Shown here piece by piece: positions 24,982-33,914 of a stretch of 41,429 nt of DNA. Where the stretch lies: NCBI GenBank assembly GCA_016794035.1, contig JAEUHS010000063.1, positions 1-41,429 of the forward strand, read 5' to 3'. Positions within the stretch are counted from its first letter, which is position 1. Each line of letters starts with the position of its first letter. The notes under the pieces are model-generated. The model had not been told where the DNA came from and did no database searches. It worked only from the letters and a program-made list of their open reading frames with translations. Source of the DNA: Planctomycetota bacterium (GTDB lineage: Bacteria; Planctomycetota; UBA1135; UBA2386). Both the position numbers and the translations under genes were made by a program.

Positions 24982-25812
24982 TCAGGCGCCCGGCGGCACG
25001 TCGGCCGGCGGCGGGAACAGGCCGGCGAGCCACTGCCGCCAGCCGTCCTGATCGGCGACGGCGGCCGCGGCCTTCGCGCCGTAGTAGTAGGCCTGGAACG
25101 TCGCCATCTGCATGCCCATGCACTCCATCGCGCTCGCCAGCACGACGCCCGGCGCCGGTGCGTCGACGAGCAACATCATGGCCGTGCCCTGCGGCACGTG
25201 GTCGATCGCATGCACCTTGCCGGTGATCGTGGCCAGGCCCGGGGCGGTGATGCGCAGCGGCTGCCCGACCTGCGGGTCGCCGGAACCGAACGCCGTCACC
25301 ATCGTGCTCCACGTCGCCGGAGCCGGCAGCGGCGACGGGGCCATGCCGACGAACGCGGTCGACGGTTGGCCGGCGTGGTGTTCGAGGTAGTGCTGGAGCA
25401 CGCGGAAGTAGCCCGGCCAGCCGTGTTCGGTGCCCTCGATCTGGTTGTCCCAGTCGTCGGTGCTGGCGAACAGGCTGTGCACGACGCGCACCAGGCATGT
25501 GCCGCCGGAGCGGGCTTCGACCGTCCACTCCGTGGCGACCGGCGGTCCGCCCTGCAGCCACGTCGAGTCCGTGGCGACGAACCGGTGCGGTGGCTGCCAC
25601 TCGGTGATCTTGGCCGACGACACCATGCCGCCGCCGAAGTCGCACGACACGGTGCCGTTCAGCTTGCCATCGACCTGGCTCGGCACGAACCACGCCGAGA
25701 TGCCGGGTCCGCTGGCGATCGCCTGCCAGACCTGTTCGGGGGTCCCTCGGACCAGTACCTCGACCTGCACGCTGCGACGTCCGGATGGCTCCTGCTTCAC
25801 ACTCATCGTCAT
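24982..25812 (-). CDS. SRPBCC/AHSA1-like protein
   Basis: A 276-residue soluble protein. Residues about 12-155 form a START-like hydrophobic-pocket domain of the AHSA1 type (VLVRGTPEQVWQAIASGPGISAWFVPSQ, then TEWQPPHRFVATD and a closing HYLEHH). Residues about 165-276 form a second domain (TAFVGMAPSPLPAPATW, then LRITAPGLATITGKVHAID) I cannot name, possibly a second binding module. The pairing of an ArsR regulator with an AHSA1 protein in one operon is common in bacteria; the ligand is usually unknown. The ATG at 25812 overlaps the regulator's stop (ATGA). Confidence 0.83.
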   Translation of the reverse strand: MTMSVKQEPSGRRSVQVEVLVRGTPEQVWQAIASGPGISAWFVPSQVDGKLNGTVSCDFGGGMVSSAKITEWQPPHRFVATDSTWLQGGPPVATEWTVEARSGGTCLVRVVHSLFASTDDWDNQIEGTEHGWPGYFRVLQHYLEHHAGQPSTAFVGMAPSPLPAPATWSTMVTAFGSGDPQVGQPLRITAPGLATITGKVHAIDHVPQGTAMMLLVDAPAPGVVLASAMECMGMQMATFQAYYYGAKAAAAVADQDGWRQWLAGLFPPPADVPPGA

Positions 25813-26429
25813 GACTCCGTCTGGGGTGGGGAACTCGGCCGCTCGCCGAGCGGATCGGGAAGGGGGTGGGCCAGCACGACGAGGCGATGCGGTCGCCCGC
25901 CCGGCGCGTTCTCGTCGTGGTAGCGGGCGGCGAGTTCGGTGATCGCTGCCGTCAGTTCGGCGCTGAACGCCGCACGTTCGGCGGCGCTGCGGAAGCGGAT
26001 CTCGCTGTCGATCGACAGCGTCGCGAGCCGCTGCTCGGCGACGAACGCGCGCCGCAACAGGTCGGCGACCTCGCGCACGGCGCGCGCCGCCAGCGCGACC
26101 AGGTAACTCGCCGACAGCCGGTCGGTGGCGCGTTCGGGTGAGACCTCGACCGGGCCGAGCGCGCTCGGCGAGACGACGTAGGCGCTGGCGGTCGCGACGA
26201 CCCGCCGCTCGGTCAACCCACCCCACTTGCGAGTGTCCACCTCGCGCACGAGGCCATGGGCCAACAGCGTTCGCAGGTGGTAGTTGACCTTCTGCCGCGG
26301 CAATCCGACGCGGGCGGCGAGCGCGGCGGCGCTGGCCGGTTCGGCCAGTTCCGCGAGCAGGCGGCAGCGCACGGGGTCCAGCGCAACCGTGGCGGTGGCA
26401 GGGTCTTCGATGAGTTCGACCGCGAGCAT
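25809..26429 (-). CDS. ArsR-family transcriptional regulator
   Basis: A 206-residue DNA-binding protein with a winged helix-turn-helix near the N-terminus (SAAALAARVGLPRQKVNYHLRTLLAHGLV, about 33-61). The C-terminal part (about 100-206) is longer than in simple ArsR proteins and may bind a ligand; no metal-binding CxC motif is seen. The ATG at 26429 was chosen because the promoter predicts transcription start about one to two nt upstream, so the mRNA is leaderless; an earlier ATG (26447) and a TTG (26453) lie inside the promoter. It is expected to repress its own promoter through the palindrome at 26446-26467 and to control the coupled SRPBCC gene. Confidence 0.88.
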   Translation of the reverse strand: MLAVELIEDPATATVALDPVRCRLLAELAEPASAAALAARVGLPRQKVNYHLRTLLAHGLVREVDTRKWGGLTERRVVATASAYVVSPSALGPVEVSPERATDRLSASYLVALAARAVREVADLLRRAFVAEQRLATLSIDSEIRFRSAAERAAFSAELTAAITELAARYHDENAPGGRPHRLVVLAHPLPDPLGERPSSPPQTES

Positions 26430-26437
26430 CGGGCCCG

Positions 26438-26466
26438 ATTGAAGCATTGACAATATTATTTGTCAA
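26438..26466 (-). promoter_or_regulatory. Sigma-70-type promoter of the arsR-SRPBCC operon
   Basis: On the minus strand: perfect -35 TTGACA (26466-26461), 17-nt spacer, -10 TTCAAT (26443-26438) preceded by an extended-10 TGC (26446-26444). Transcription should start near 26431, one to two nt before the ATG at 26429. It lies in a strikingly AT-rich island in otherwise very GC-rich DNA. Confidence 0.65.
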
Positions 26467-26467
26467 T
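26446..26467. promoter_or_regulatory. Palindromic operator for the ArsR-family regulator
   Basis: ATTGACAA (26446-26453), a six-bp spacer TATTAT, and TTGTCAAT (26460-26467): perfect eight-bp inverted arms, the size of a dimeric winged-helix site. It covers the -35 of the operon promoter, so binding would block polymerase, consistent with autorepression released by an inducer. Confidence 0.7.
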
Positions 26468-26537
26468 AGCCGCGCGCGGGATTCCGGGCCTCGTTCGGGA
26501 CGGGCGGCGGGCCCGCGCTGGGGCCGGCGCGGGTCGG

Positions 26538-28067
26538 TCAGCCGTTCTCGGCGCTGCGCAGCTCGCAGGCGCCGGGGCCGCCCACCGCCGCCGTGTGCGC
26601 GTCGCAGCCGAACTGCAACACCATGCGGTCCCCCCGCGGCGCGTAGTGCATGCTGCCCTGCGGCACGCCGCTGCTGACCTCGAGCCGGCCGCTGTCGATC
26701 GCGCCGAGCAGTTCGTCGAACGGCTGCGTGCCCGGCGCCCACTTCTCGACCGCCAACAGGCCGTGGCCCGGCAGGATGGTGAACACGACGGTGCGCGGGT
26801 CGGCCGGGTCGCGCAGCGCCTGCGAGCGCGCGAACGCCGCGGTCACCCCGTGCGCCTGCGCCTCGGTCGAGCACGACACCAGGTAGCGGAAGAACGGCGC
26901 GTCGAGCGACACGTACTCCACGGTGCGCGGGTCGTAGGACGTGACGCCACGATGGCCGTGCAGCTTGCTGCGCACCACCGGTGCCGGGCCCGCGACGCCG
27001 AACGCTGCCGGCAGCTGCACGCGCGGCAGGTGCTCGTCGATCGACGCGAACTCCACGGCCTCGGACGACGGCGGGTCGTTGCGCAGGCCTTCGACCAGGC
27101 GCACGCGCGCGCCGCTGCCGCAGTCGAGCACACCGGTGATCACCGCGAGGTCGTCTTCCTGCAGGCTCGCCTTGACCACCGGGTGCTGGCTGCCGGTGAC
27201 GGTGACGACCTGCGCCTGCAGCACCGGGTCCCAGGTGCCGAAGCAGCCTTCGCTGTACTGCTGCGCGACCGCGCCGGTGATCGCCGGCACGTCGACCAGG
27301 TCGGCGATGCGCACCATCTTGGTGAAGAACGCGCGCGCGCCGAGTTCGCGCGAGATGTGCAGCATCGCCAGTCGCGCCCTCGACGCGTTCCACGTCGCGC
27401 GCGGGATCGGCTCGCCGTCGACGCGGTGGGCGGTGACCTCGCGGGTGCTCAGGTGCGTCGCGATGCGCAGCGCCAGGTCGCCGCAGAGCCCGTCCTCGGT
27501 GTCGGCGTCGATGCGCGGGTAGGCGCCGGCGAGGTCGAACAGGTAGGCCGCGTCCGCGGTGCGTTCGCCGATGACCATGACCACGCGCAGGCTCTTGCTC
27601 TGCGCCTGCAGCAGCCGGCCGATGCACATCATCGCACCACCGCGGCTGCCCTGGTCGCGCAGCACCTGCCACGCATTGCTCGACAGGCCCGGCAGGTCGA
27701 AGTCGGCCGGATCCGGCGGGTCCTTCGCCAGCGCCGCATCGAAGCGCTGCACGAGGTCCTGCAGCTGCGCCTCGGTGACCTGGACGAACGTGTAGGTCGC
27801 CGGCTTCGCCGCGAGCCCGTAGCGCTTGCGGCCGGTGAACAGCGGCGAGTGCCGCCACGACACCGGCTCGTGCAGCCGCGCCGTGGTCACGAACGCGTCG
27901 GTGCGATCGTCCGGCTCGAGCGTCCACTCGTGCCCGCGCACGCGCAGCGCCTGCTCGACAGAGGCCAGCACTTCGTCGAGCAACGGCGTCGACGGGCCGC
28001 GCACGGCCGCCAGGCGCACGCGCCGCAGGAACGCGTGGCTCGAGTGCGCTTCGGTCGACGACTTCAC
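26538..28067 (-). CDS. Conserved-looking cytosolic protein, unknown function
   Basis: A 509-residue protein without signal peptide or membrane helix. I do not recognise a family. It has alternating alpha/beta segments (for example LRVVMVIGERTADAAYLFDLAGAYPRIDADTED about residues 160-192 and VAVITGVLDCGSGARVRLVEGL near 325) and several Cys and His residues with no obvious motif. The GTG at 28067 overlaps the SDR stop (GTGA), so it is translated with that dehydrogenase, which is the only clue to its role. It is followed by the 108-bp region holding the arsR promoter. Confidence 0.72.
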   Translation of the reverse strand: MKSSTEAHSSHAFLRRVRLAAVRGPSTPLLDEVLASVEQALRVRGHEWTLEPDDRTDAFVTTARLHEPVSWRHSPLFTGRKRYGLAAKPATYTFVQVTEAQLQDLVQRFDAALAKDPPDPADFDLPGLSSNAWQVLRDQGSRGGAMMCIGRLLQAQSKSLRVVMVIGERTADAAYLFDLAGAYPRIDADTEDGLCGDLALRIATHLSTREVTAHRVDGEPIPRATWNASRARLAMLHISRELGARAFFTKMVRIADLVDVPAITGAVAQQYSEGCFGTWDPVLQAQVVTVTGSQHPVVKASLQEDDLAVITGVLDCGSGARVRLVEGLRNDPPSSEAVEFASIDEHLPRVQLPAAFGVAGPAPVVRSKLHGHRGVTSYDPRTVEYVSLDAPFFRYLVSCSTEAQAHGVTAAFARSQALRDPADPRTVVFTILPGHGLLAVEKWAPGTQPFDELLGAIDSGRLEVSSGVPQGSMHYAPRGDRMVLQFGCDAHTAAVGGPGACELRSAENG

Positions 28068-28900
28068 GGGCGCAGCTTAGTCCGGTCGCCGTCCGCAGGC
28101 GAGCGCTCGCGGCCGTCCAGACCCAGCACGCGCACGAACCAGTCGCCGAGCCGCGGCGACAGCGTGTCGGCCCACAGCAACAGCCGGCAGTGCCAGGGCA
28201 CGATCACCTCGGCGCGGCGCCCGCGGATCGCCCGCAGCACGGCGCGGGCGACGCGGTCGGCCGGGATCTTGGCCGAGATGGCCGGCACCTCGAGGCCATC
28301 GCACATCGGCGTATCGACGCGGCCGGGGAACAGGGTGCAGACGTGCACGCCGCGGCCGCGCAGGGTCTGCCGCAGGGCGCCGGCGTAGCTGGCGAGCGCG
28401 GCCTTCGCCGCCGCGTAGGCGCCGTCGTGCGGCAGCGCCTTCCTGGCATCGAACGACGTCATCAGCACCAGGTGTCCCGCGCCGCGCGCGAGCAGGTGCG
28501 GCAATGCGGCCTGCACGACGTGGAACGCACCCCAGAAGTTGACCGCGAACGCGGACTCGAAGTCGGCGCGGGTGATGCGATCGGCGGGGCGGCGCAGGTA
28601 GCTGCCGGCGTTGGCGACCACGACGTCGAGCCGGCCCCAGCGCGCGAGCGTGTCCCGCACCGCGCCGTCGACGGCGGCCGCGTCGGTGACGTCGCAGGCG
28701 GCGACCGCGACCTCGGCGCCGCGGGCGCGCAGCTCGGCGGCGAGGTGTTCGAGCTGGTCGGTGCGCCGCGCGGCCAGGACCACGGCGCAGCCGTCGGCCG
28801 CGAGCGCCCGCGCGATCGCCGCGCCGATGCCGCTCGAGGCACCGGTCACCAGCGCGACGGCGCGCGGCGCAGCAGCAGGGGGATCGAGGTCGTTCGGCAC
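28064..28900 (-). CDS. Short-chain dehydrogenase/reductase
   Basis: A 278-residue classical SDR. Cofactor loop TGASSGIG (19-26), Arg45-Arg46 in AARR favouring NADP(H), structural NAG (97-99), and catalytic S149, Y162 and K166 (MTSF ... AYAAAK). A C-terminal hydrophobic stretch (about 235-260, with PWHCRLLLWADTLSP) may associate with membranes. The substrate is unknown. The start is GTG at 28900, 29 bp from the divergent kinase-like gene start at 28930. It is coupled to the downstream unknown gene. Confidence 0.88.
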   Translation of the reverse strand: MPNDLDPPAAAPRAVALVTGASSGIGAAIARALAADGCAVVLAARRTDQLEHLAAELRARGAEVAVAACDVTDAAAVDGAVRDTLARWGRLDVVVANAGSYLRRPADRITRADFESAFAVNFWGAFHVVQAALPHLLARGAGHLVLMTSFDARKALPHDGAYAAAKAALASYAGALRQTLRGRGVHVCTLFPGRVDTPMCDGLEVPAISAKIPADRVARAVLRAIRGRRAEVIVPWHCRLLLWADTLSPRLGDWFVRVLGLDGRERSPADGDRTKLRP

Positions 28901-28913
28901 GCGGCGGCCGCAG

Positions 28914-28919
28914 TATGCT
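28914..28919 (+). promoter_or_regulatory. -10-like hexamer upstream of the lipid kinase-like gene
   Basis: TATGCT ends ten nt before the ATG at 28930, which it favours over the ATG at 28915 that lies inside the box. Part of the near-leaderless pattern. Confidence 0.3.
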
Positions 28920-28929
28920 CGCGCCGCCG

Positions 28930-29865
28930 ATGGCGCGCGACTTCGTGCAGTCGAATGTGACCCCGCTGCTCGTGATCGCCAACCCGCGCGCCGGGCGCGG
29001 CCGCGGCGGGCCGCGCGCCGAGGAACTGACGCGCGCGCTGCGTGCCGCCGACCTGCCGTTCACCCTCGCGCACAGCAACGGCCCCGGCCACGCCACTGCG
29101 CTGGCCGCCGGCGCGCCGGGCGGCGTCGTCGCGGTCGGCGGCGACGGCAGCGTGCACGAGATCCTGAACGGCCTGCCCGCGCGCGGCGGGATGCTCGGGC
29201 CGCTCGCGGTGCTGCCGGCCGGCAGCGGCGACGACTTCGCCGGCGCGGCCGGCTTCCCGCGCTCTGCCGCCGCGCTGGTCGAACGGCTGCGCGCCGGCAC
29301 CGTGCGCGCGATCGACGTCGGCACCGCCGAGTTCGACTGCGAGCACGGGCGGATGCGGCGGCGCTTCGCCAACAACGCCGGGCTCGGCTTCGAGGCCGCC
29401 GTCGTCGCCGCCGCCGCGAACGCGCGCTGGCTGCGCGGCCGGCCGCTCTACCTGGCCGCGACGCTGCAGGCCGTGCGCCACCAGCGCCTCGTCGACTGCG
29501 AACTCGACTACACGATCGACGGCACCACGACGACGACCCGGCTGCCGCTCCTGTTCGTGTCGGCCTGCAACGGCAATCGCGTCGGCGGCGGGCTGCCGTT
29601 CGTGCCCGGCGCGCGGCTCGACGACGGCCAGCTCGACGTGCTGCAGGTCACCGCTGCGTCGCGCCGCGCGACGCTCGTCCTGCTGTGGCGGCTGCTGCGG
29701 GCCCGCCACGGCAGCGACGCGCGGGTTCGCCTCGCCCGCTGCACGCAGCTGGCGGTGCGACCGGCCACGCCGTTGCCGCTGGCCATGGACGGCGAGCTGG
29801 TGGCGCGGTCGGTGACGCGCGCGCGGCTCGGCATCGACGCCGCCAGGCTGTGGCTGTACGCGTGA
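28930..29865 (+). CDS. Diacylglycerol/lipid kinase family protein
   Basis: A 311-residue protein of the DAGK/sphingosine kinase-like (YegS-type) family, which phosphorylates lipid hydroxyls with ATP. The nucleotide-binding GGDGSVHEILNGL (70-82) and the substrate-side PAGSGDDFA (97-105, in place of the usual GTxND) are present, followed by the family's beta-rich C-terminal domain with MDGELV (about 289-294). The ATG at 28930 follows a TATGCT box. Lies between a divergent SDR and the large secreted-protein gene. Confidence 0.85.
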   Translation: MARDFVQSNVTPLLVIANPRAGRGRGGPRAEELTRALRAADLPFTLAHSNGPGHATALAAGAPGGVVAVGGDGSVHEILNGLPARGGMLGPLAVLPAGSGDDFAGAAGFPRSAAALVERLRAGTVRAIDVGTAEFDCEHGRMRRRFANNAGLGFEAAVVAAAANARWLRGRPLYLAATLQAVRHQRLVDCELDYTIDGTTTTTRLPLLFVSACNGNRVGGGLPFVPGARLDDGQLDVLQVTAASRRATLVLLWRLLRARHGSDARVRLARCTQLAVRPATPLPLAMDGELVARSVTRARLGIDAARLWLYA

Positions 29866-29913
29866 CCGGCGCACCGGGCTAGCATGCGAACTGCACCGCT
29901 CACCCCGAACCGC

Positions 29914-32900
29914 ATGCGAACCAGCACCCGACGCGTCCTGCTCCTGCTGGCCCTCGGCTCGCCGCTCGTCGGCCAGACGACGCCAGCGCTCGAGCTGCGG
30001 CCCGGCGACCACGTCGTGATGCTCGGCAACGCGCTGGCCGACCGCATGCAGCACAGCGGCTGGTTCGAGACGCTGCTGCACGCGCGCTACCCAGGGCACT
30101 CGCTGACGGTGCGCACGCTGGCCGTCGCCGGCGACGAGGTCGACACGTGGCATCGTTCGCAGGGATTCGGCACGCGCGACGACTGGCTGGCGAAGACCGG
30201 CGCCGACGTGGTGTTCGCGTTCTACGGCGGCAACGAGGCGTTCGCCGGCGCGGCGGGGCTGCCGCGATTCCGCGAGCGGCTGACGCGGTTCGTCGCCGAG
30301 GTGCGCGCCAGGACCTTCGGCGAGCACGGGCCCGTGCGCCTCGTGCTGTTCACGCCGATCGCCGGCGAACGGCACCAGGATCCGGCGTTGCCCGATCCGG
30401 CGCGGCACAACCTGGATCTGCAGCGTTACGCGGCGGCGATCGCCGACGTCGCGCGGCAGCAGGACGTCGCCTGCGTCGACCTGTTCGCCGCGAGCCGGCA
30501 GCTGTTCGCCGAGGCCGCGGCCCGCGGTCGTTCGCTGACGGTGAACGGCATGCACCTCACCGACGAGGGCGACCGCCTGTTGGCGCCGGAGCTGTTCCGC
30601 GGGCTGTTCGGCGAGCAGCCGCCCGCCGTCGCCGAGCGGCTGCTGCTGGCCGTGCGCGACAAGAACTGGTGCTGGCACCAGCGCTACCGCACGATCGACG
30701 GCTACAACGTCTACGGCGGGCGCTCGTACGAGAAGTACGCGCCGAAGGACCGTCACGGCGTGATCGGCGAGCCGATCCTGAACCGCACCGTGATGCAGCG
30801 CGAGATGGCGATGCGCGACGTGATGACGGCGAACCGCGACGCGCGCGTCTGGGCCGTCGCGCAGGGCGGCGACCTCGCGGTCACGGACGACGACCTGCCG
30901 GCGCCGATCCCGGTCGCGACCAACCATCCGGGCGATCGCGACGACCTGTCGTGGAGCTATCCCGACGGCGAGGCAGTGATCGACGAGCTGCAGGTCGCGC
31001 CGCACTGCAAGGTGAACCTGTTCGCCGACGAGGCGCGGTTCCCCGAGCTGGTGAACCCGGTGCAGATGGCGTGGGACGCTCGCGGCCGGCTGTGGGTCGC
31101 CGCCTGGCGCAACTACCCCGAACGGCAGCCCGGCAGCAAGGTCGGCGACTCGCTGCTGGTGCTCGAGGACACCGACCGCGACGGCCGGGCCGACACCTGC
31201 ACGACGTTCGCCGGCGACCTCAATGCGCCGACCGGGTTCACGTTCCACCGCGACGGCGTGCTGCTGATGCAGGCGCCGGACCTGTGGTTCCTGCGCGACA
31301 CCGACGGCAACGGCGTGGCGGACGCGCGCGAACGCGTGCTGATGGGCATCGACAGCGCCGACAGCCACCACACCACGAACGCGATGGGCCTCGACCCGAG
31401 CCTCGCGACGACGCTCAGCGACGGCTACTTCCACCGCACCCAGATCGAGACCTGGCACGGGCCGCTGCGCCACGCCGACGGCTGCATCTGGCGCTTCGAG
31501 CCGCGCACCGGCCGGGTGGAACTCTACGCGCCGTACGAGCTGGTCAACGCGCACGGCAAGGTCTGGGACGAGTGGGGCAACGACCTGCTGACCAACGCGA
31601 CCGGCAACCACACGTTCTTCGGCCCGGCGATCAGCGGCCACCTGACCCGCGGCAAGCACCCGGACATGAAGCAGTTCTGGGACCGGCCGTCGCGGCCGTG
31701 CCCGGGCACCGGCATGGTGTCGAGCGCGCACTTCCCGGCCGACTGGCAGGGCGACTTCCTGAACCTCAACGTGATCGGCCTGCAGGCGATCACGCGCGTG
31801 CGGGTGACGCAGGACGGCTCGGGCCTGAAGGGCGAGACGGTCGAGAACGTGGTCGCCGCCGATCCGAAGCTGCTGCCGACCTTCCGCCCGGTGTGCGTCG
31901 GCAACGGCCCCGACGGCGCGCTCTACTTCGCCGACTGGGCGCAGGCGATCATCGGCCACCTGCAGCACCATCTGCGCGACCCCAACCGCGACCACGCGCA
32001 CGGCCGGATCTACCGGATCACCTACGAGGGCCGACCGCTGGCCACGCCGCCGCGCATCGCCGGCGCGCCGATCGCGCACCTGCTCGACCTGCTCTGCGAT
32101 CCGGTGCAGGACACGCGCACGCTGGCGAAGCTCGAACTCGGCAGCCACGACCCGGCGCAGGTGACCGCCGCCCTGCACGGCTGGCTGGCCGCGCGCGATC
32201 CCGCCGAGCCGCGCCACGAACACCATCTGCTCGAGGCGCTGTGGCTGTGCCAGTCGTTCGACGTCGTCGACCTCGATCTGCTCGATCGGGTGCTGCGTTC
32301 GCCCGAGCCGCGCGCACGCGCGGCGGCGACCAAGGTGCTGTGCGACTGGCGCGAACGGGTGCCGGACGTGCTGCCGCGGCTGCTGCGACTGGCGGACGAC
32401 GCGGATCCACGCGTGCGGCTGCAGGCGGTGCGCGCCGCGAGCTTCTTCCACGGCGACGACGCGACCTACGCAGCGGACGTGGCGTTCGCGGCGTTGCGGC
32501 ATCCGCTCGACTACTACCTCGACTACGTCTTCGACGAGACGCTGCGGCAGCTGCGCACCGAGACCGACGCGGTGCTGCTGCCGAACGATCGGGACCTCGC
32601 CGCCGCGTATGCGCCGCGCATGCCGGACGCGGACCTGCGGCGCGCACCGGCCACGCTCGCCGTCACCCGCGAGCGCATCGACCGCAACAGCATCGAGCCG
32701 CCGTTGCGCAACCAGGCCGTCGAGCAGATGGCCCAGCTGCAGCAGACCGACGTCACGGACGTTCTCGTGCAGTCGCTGCGGCGTCTCGACGGCCGCGACG
32801 GCAACGCCGCCGTCGACGACCTCGCCCGGTCGCTCGGCTGGCTGTCCGCCAGCCTGCTGATGGTACACCGTGCGGCGCTGGAGACGATCGCCGACGGCGC

Positions 32901-33900
32901 CCACCGGCCCGCCGTTCGCCGCGCGGCACTGGTGGCGCTCGCGACGATCGCACAGGACGGCGCCGGGTTGTTCGCCGCCGCGGGCGACGCGCAGCGACGG
33001 CTGCAGACGATCGCCGCGATCCCGATGCTGCGCTCGGCGGAGCTGCGCGAGACGTTTGCGCCCGTGCTCGCCGCGATCCTCGGCGATGCGGCGGCCGACG
33101 GCGCGCTGCGCGAGGCGGCGCTCGCGGCGTTGCCGTTCGTGCCCGTGGACGAACCCGAGCGGCACTTCGCGGCGCTGGCCGCGGCGCTGCAGCGCGGCGA
33201 GGCGCGCACGACCGCCGCCCGCGCGATCCTGCAGCTGCCGCGCATGACCTGGGCGCCGACCGCCGCCGGCGCCGCCGCGACCAGCGTGCTGGCATGGGCC
33301 CGCGGCGTTTCCGCCGACGAACGCACGCAGCAGGACTTCCTCGAGGTCGTGCAGTGCGCCGAGGAGCTGGCCGGGCAACTGGCGCCCGCCGACGCCGCCC
33401 GGGTGCGGCGCGAGCTGCGCGGACTCGCGGTGCCGGTGTTCGTGCTGCACACCGTGCGCGAGCAGATGCGCTACGACCGGACCCGGCTCGTCGTCGAGCG
33501 GGGCAAGCCGTTCGAGATCGTGCTCGAGAACGACGACTTCATGGCGCACAACCTCGCCGTCGTCGAGCCCGGCACGCGCCCCGAGATCGGCATGGCGTCG
33601 GCCGTGATGTCGCCGAGCCAGCTCGACGCCGAGGGCCGCGCCTACCTGCCGGCGAGCCCGCACATCCTGGCCGCGACACGGCTCGTCGAGTCGGGGCGCA
33701 GCGCCCGGCTGAAGGTCGCGGCGATCGCGACCGAAGGCGACTACGAGTACGTCTGCACGGTGCCGGGCCACTTCCAGCTGATGTGGGGCACGCTGATCGT
33801 GACCAAGGACGTCGATGCATGGCTGCAGCAGCACGCCGACGACGCGCCGCCGGCAGATGCGGCGGCCGAAGTCCCCCACGAGCATCAGCACGGGCGGTAG
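29914..33900 (+). CDS. Secreted multidomain SGNH hydrolase / PVC-type propeller / HEAT / blue-copper protein
   Basis: A 1328-residue exported protein. A signal peptide (about 1-20, RRVLLLLALGSPLVGQ) is followed by an SGNH hydrolase-like domain (about 25-250) with a GNALADRM block I, a YGGNEAF block III and a NGMHLTDEG block V; the catalytic Ser of block I appears replaced by Asn or Ala, so activity is uncertain. Next comes a PVC-type membrane-bound dehydrogenase propeller domain (about 350-710: FADEARFPELVNPVQMAWDARGRLWVAAW, TDRDGRAD, GNGPDGALYFADW), HEAT-like helical repeats (about 720-1180) and a C-terminal cupredoxin. Type-1 copper ligands fit azurin spacing: H1212, then C1281, H1286 and M1290. 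No CxxCH heme motif is present, unlike many relatives, so electrons probably leave through copper. The ATG at 29914 was chosen over 29884, which lies in a -10-like TAGCAT. Confidence 0.88.
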   Translation: MRTSTRRVLLLLALGSPLVGQTTPALELRPGDHVVMLGNALADRMQHSGWFETLLHARYPGHSLTVRTLAVAGDEVDTWHRSQGFGTRDDWLAKTGADVVFAFYGGNEAFAGAAGLPRFRERLTRFVAEVRARTFGEHGPVRLVLFTPIAGERHQDPALPDPARHNLDLQRYAAAIADVARQQDVACVDLFAASRQLFAEAAARGRSLTVNGMHLTDEGDRLLAPELFRGLFGEQPPAVAERLLLAVRDKNWCWHQRYRTIDGYNVYGGRSYEKYAPKDRHGVIGEPILNRTVMQREMAMRDVMTANRDARVWAVAQGGDLAVTDDDLPAPIPVATNHPGDRDDLSWSYPDGEAVIDELQVAPHCKVNLFADEARFPELVNPVQMAWDARGRLWVAAWRNYPERQPGSKVGDSLLVLEDTDRDGRADTCTTFAGDLNAPTGFTFHRDGVLLMQAPDLWFLRDTDGNGVADARERVLMGIDSADSHHTTNAMGLDPSLATTLSDGYFHRTQIETWHGPLRHADGCIWRFEPRTGRVELYAPYELVNAHGKVWDEWGNDLLTNATGNHTFFGPAISGHLTRGKHPDMKQFWDRPSRPCPGTGMVSSAHFPADWQGDFLNLNVIGLQAITRVRVTQDGSGLKGETVENVVAADPKLLPTFRPVCVGNGPDGALYFADWAQAIIGHLQHHLRDPNRDHAHGRIYRITYEGRPLATPPRIAGAPIAHLLDLLCDPVQDTRTLAKLELGSHDPAQVTAALHGWLAARDPAEPRHEHHLLEALWLCQSFDVVDLDLLDRVLRSPEPRARAAATKVLCDWRERVPDVLPRLLRLADDADPRVRLQAVRAASFFHGDDATYAADVAFAALRHPLDYYLDYVFDETLRQLRTETDAVLLPNDRDLAAAYAPRMPDADLRRAPATLAVTRERIDRNSIEPPLRNQAVEQMAQLQQTDVTDVLVQSLRRLDGRDGNAAVDDLARSLGWLSASLLMVHRAALETIADGAHRPAVRRAALVALATIAQDGAGLFAAAGDAQRRLQTIAAIPMLRSAELRETFAPVLAAILGDAAADGALREAALAALPFVPVDEPERHFAALAAALQRGEARTTAARAILQLPRMTWAPTAAGAAATSVLAWARGVSADERTQQDFLEVVQCAEELAGQLAPADAARVRRELRGLAVPVFVLHTVREQMRYDRTRLVVERGKPFEIVLENDDFMAHNLAVVEPGTRPEIGMASAVMSPSQLDAEGRAYLPASPHILAATRLVESGRSARLKVAAIATEGDYEYVCTVPGHFQLMWGTLIVTKDVDAWLQQHADDAPPADAAAEVPHEHQHGR

Positions 33901-33914
33901 CGCCCGCCGCGCGC

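Noticed and set aside
29914..33900. Heme-binding PVC-type cytochrome
   Set aside because: No CxxCH motif is present anywhere in the protein; a type-1 copper site is found instead.
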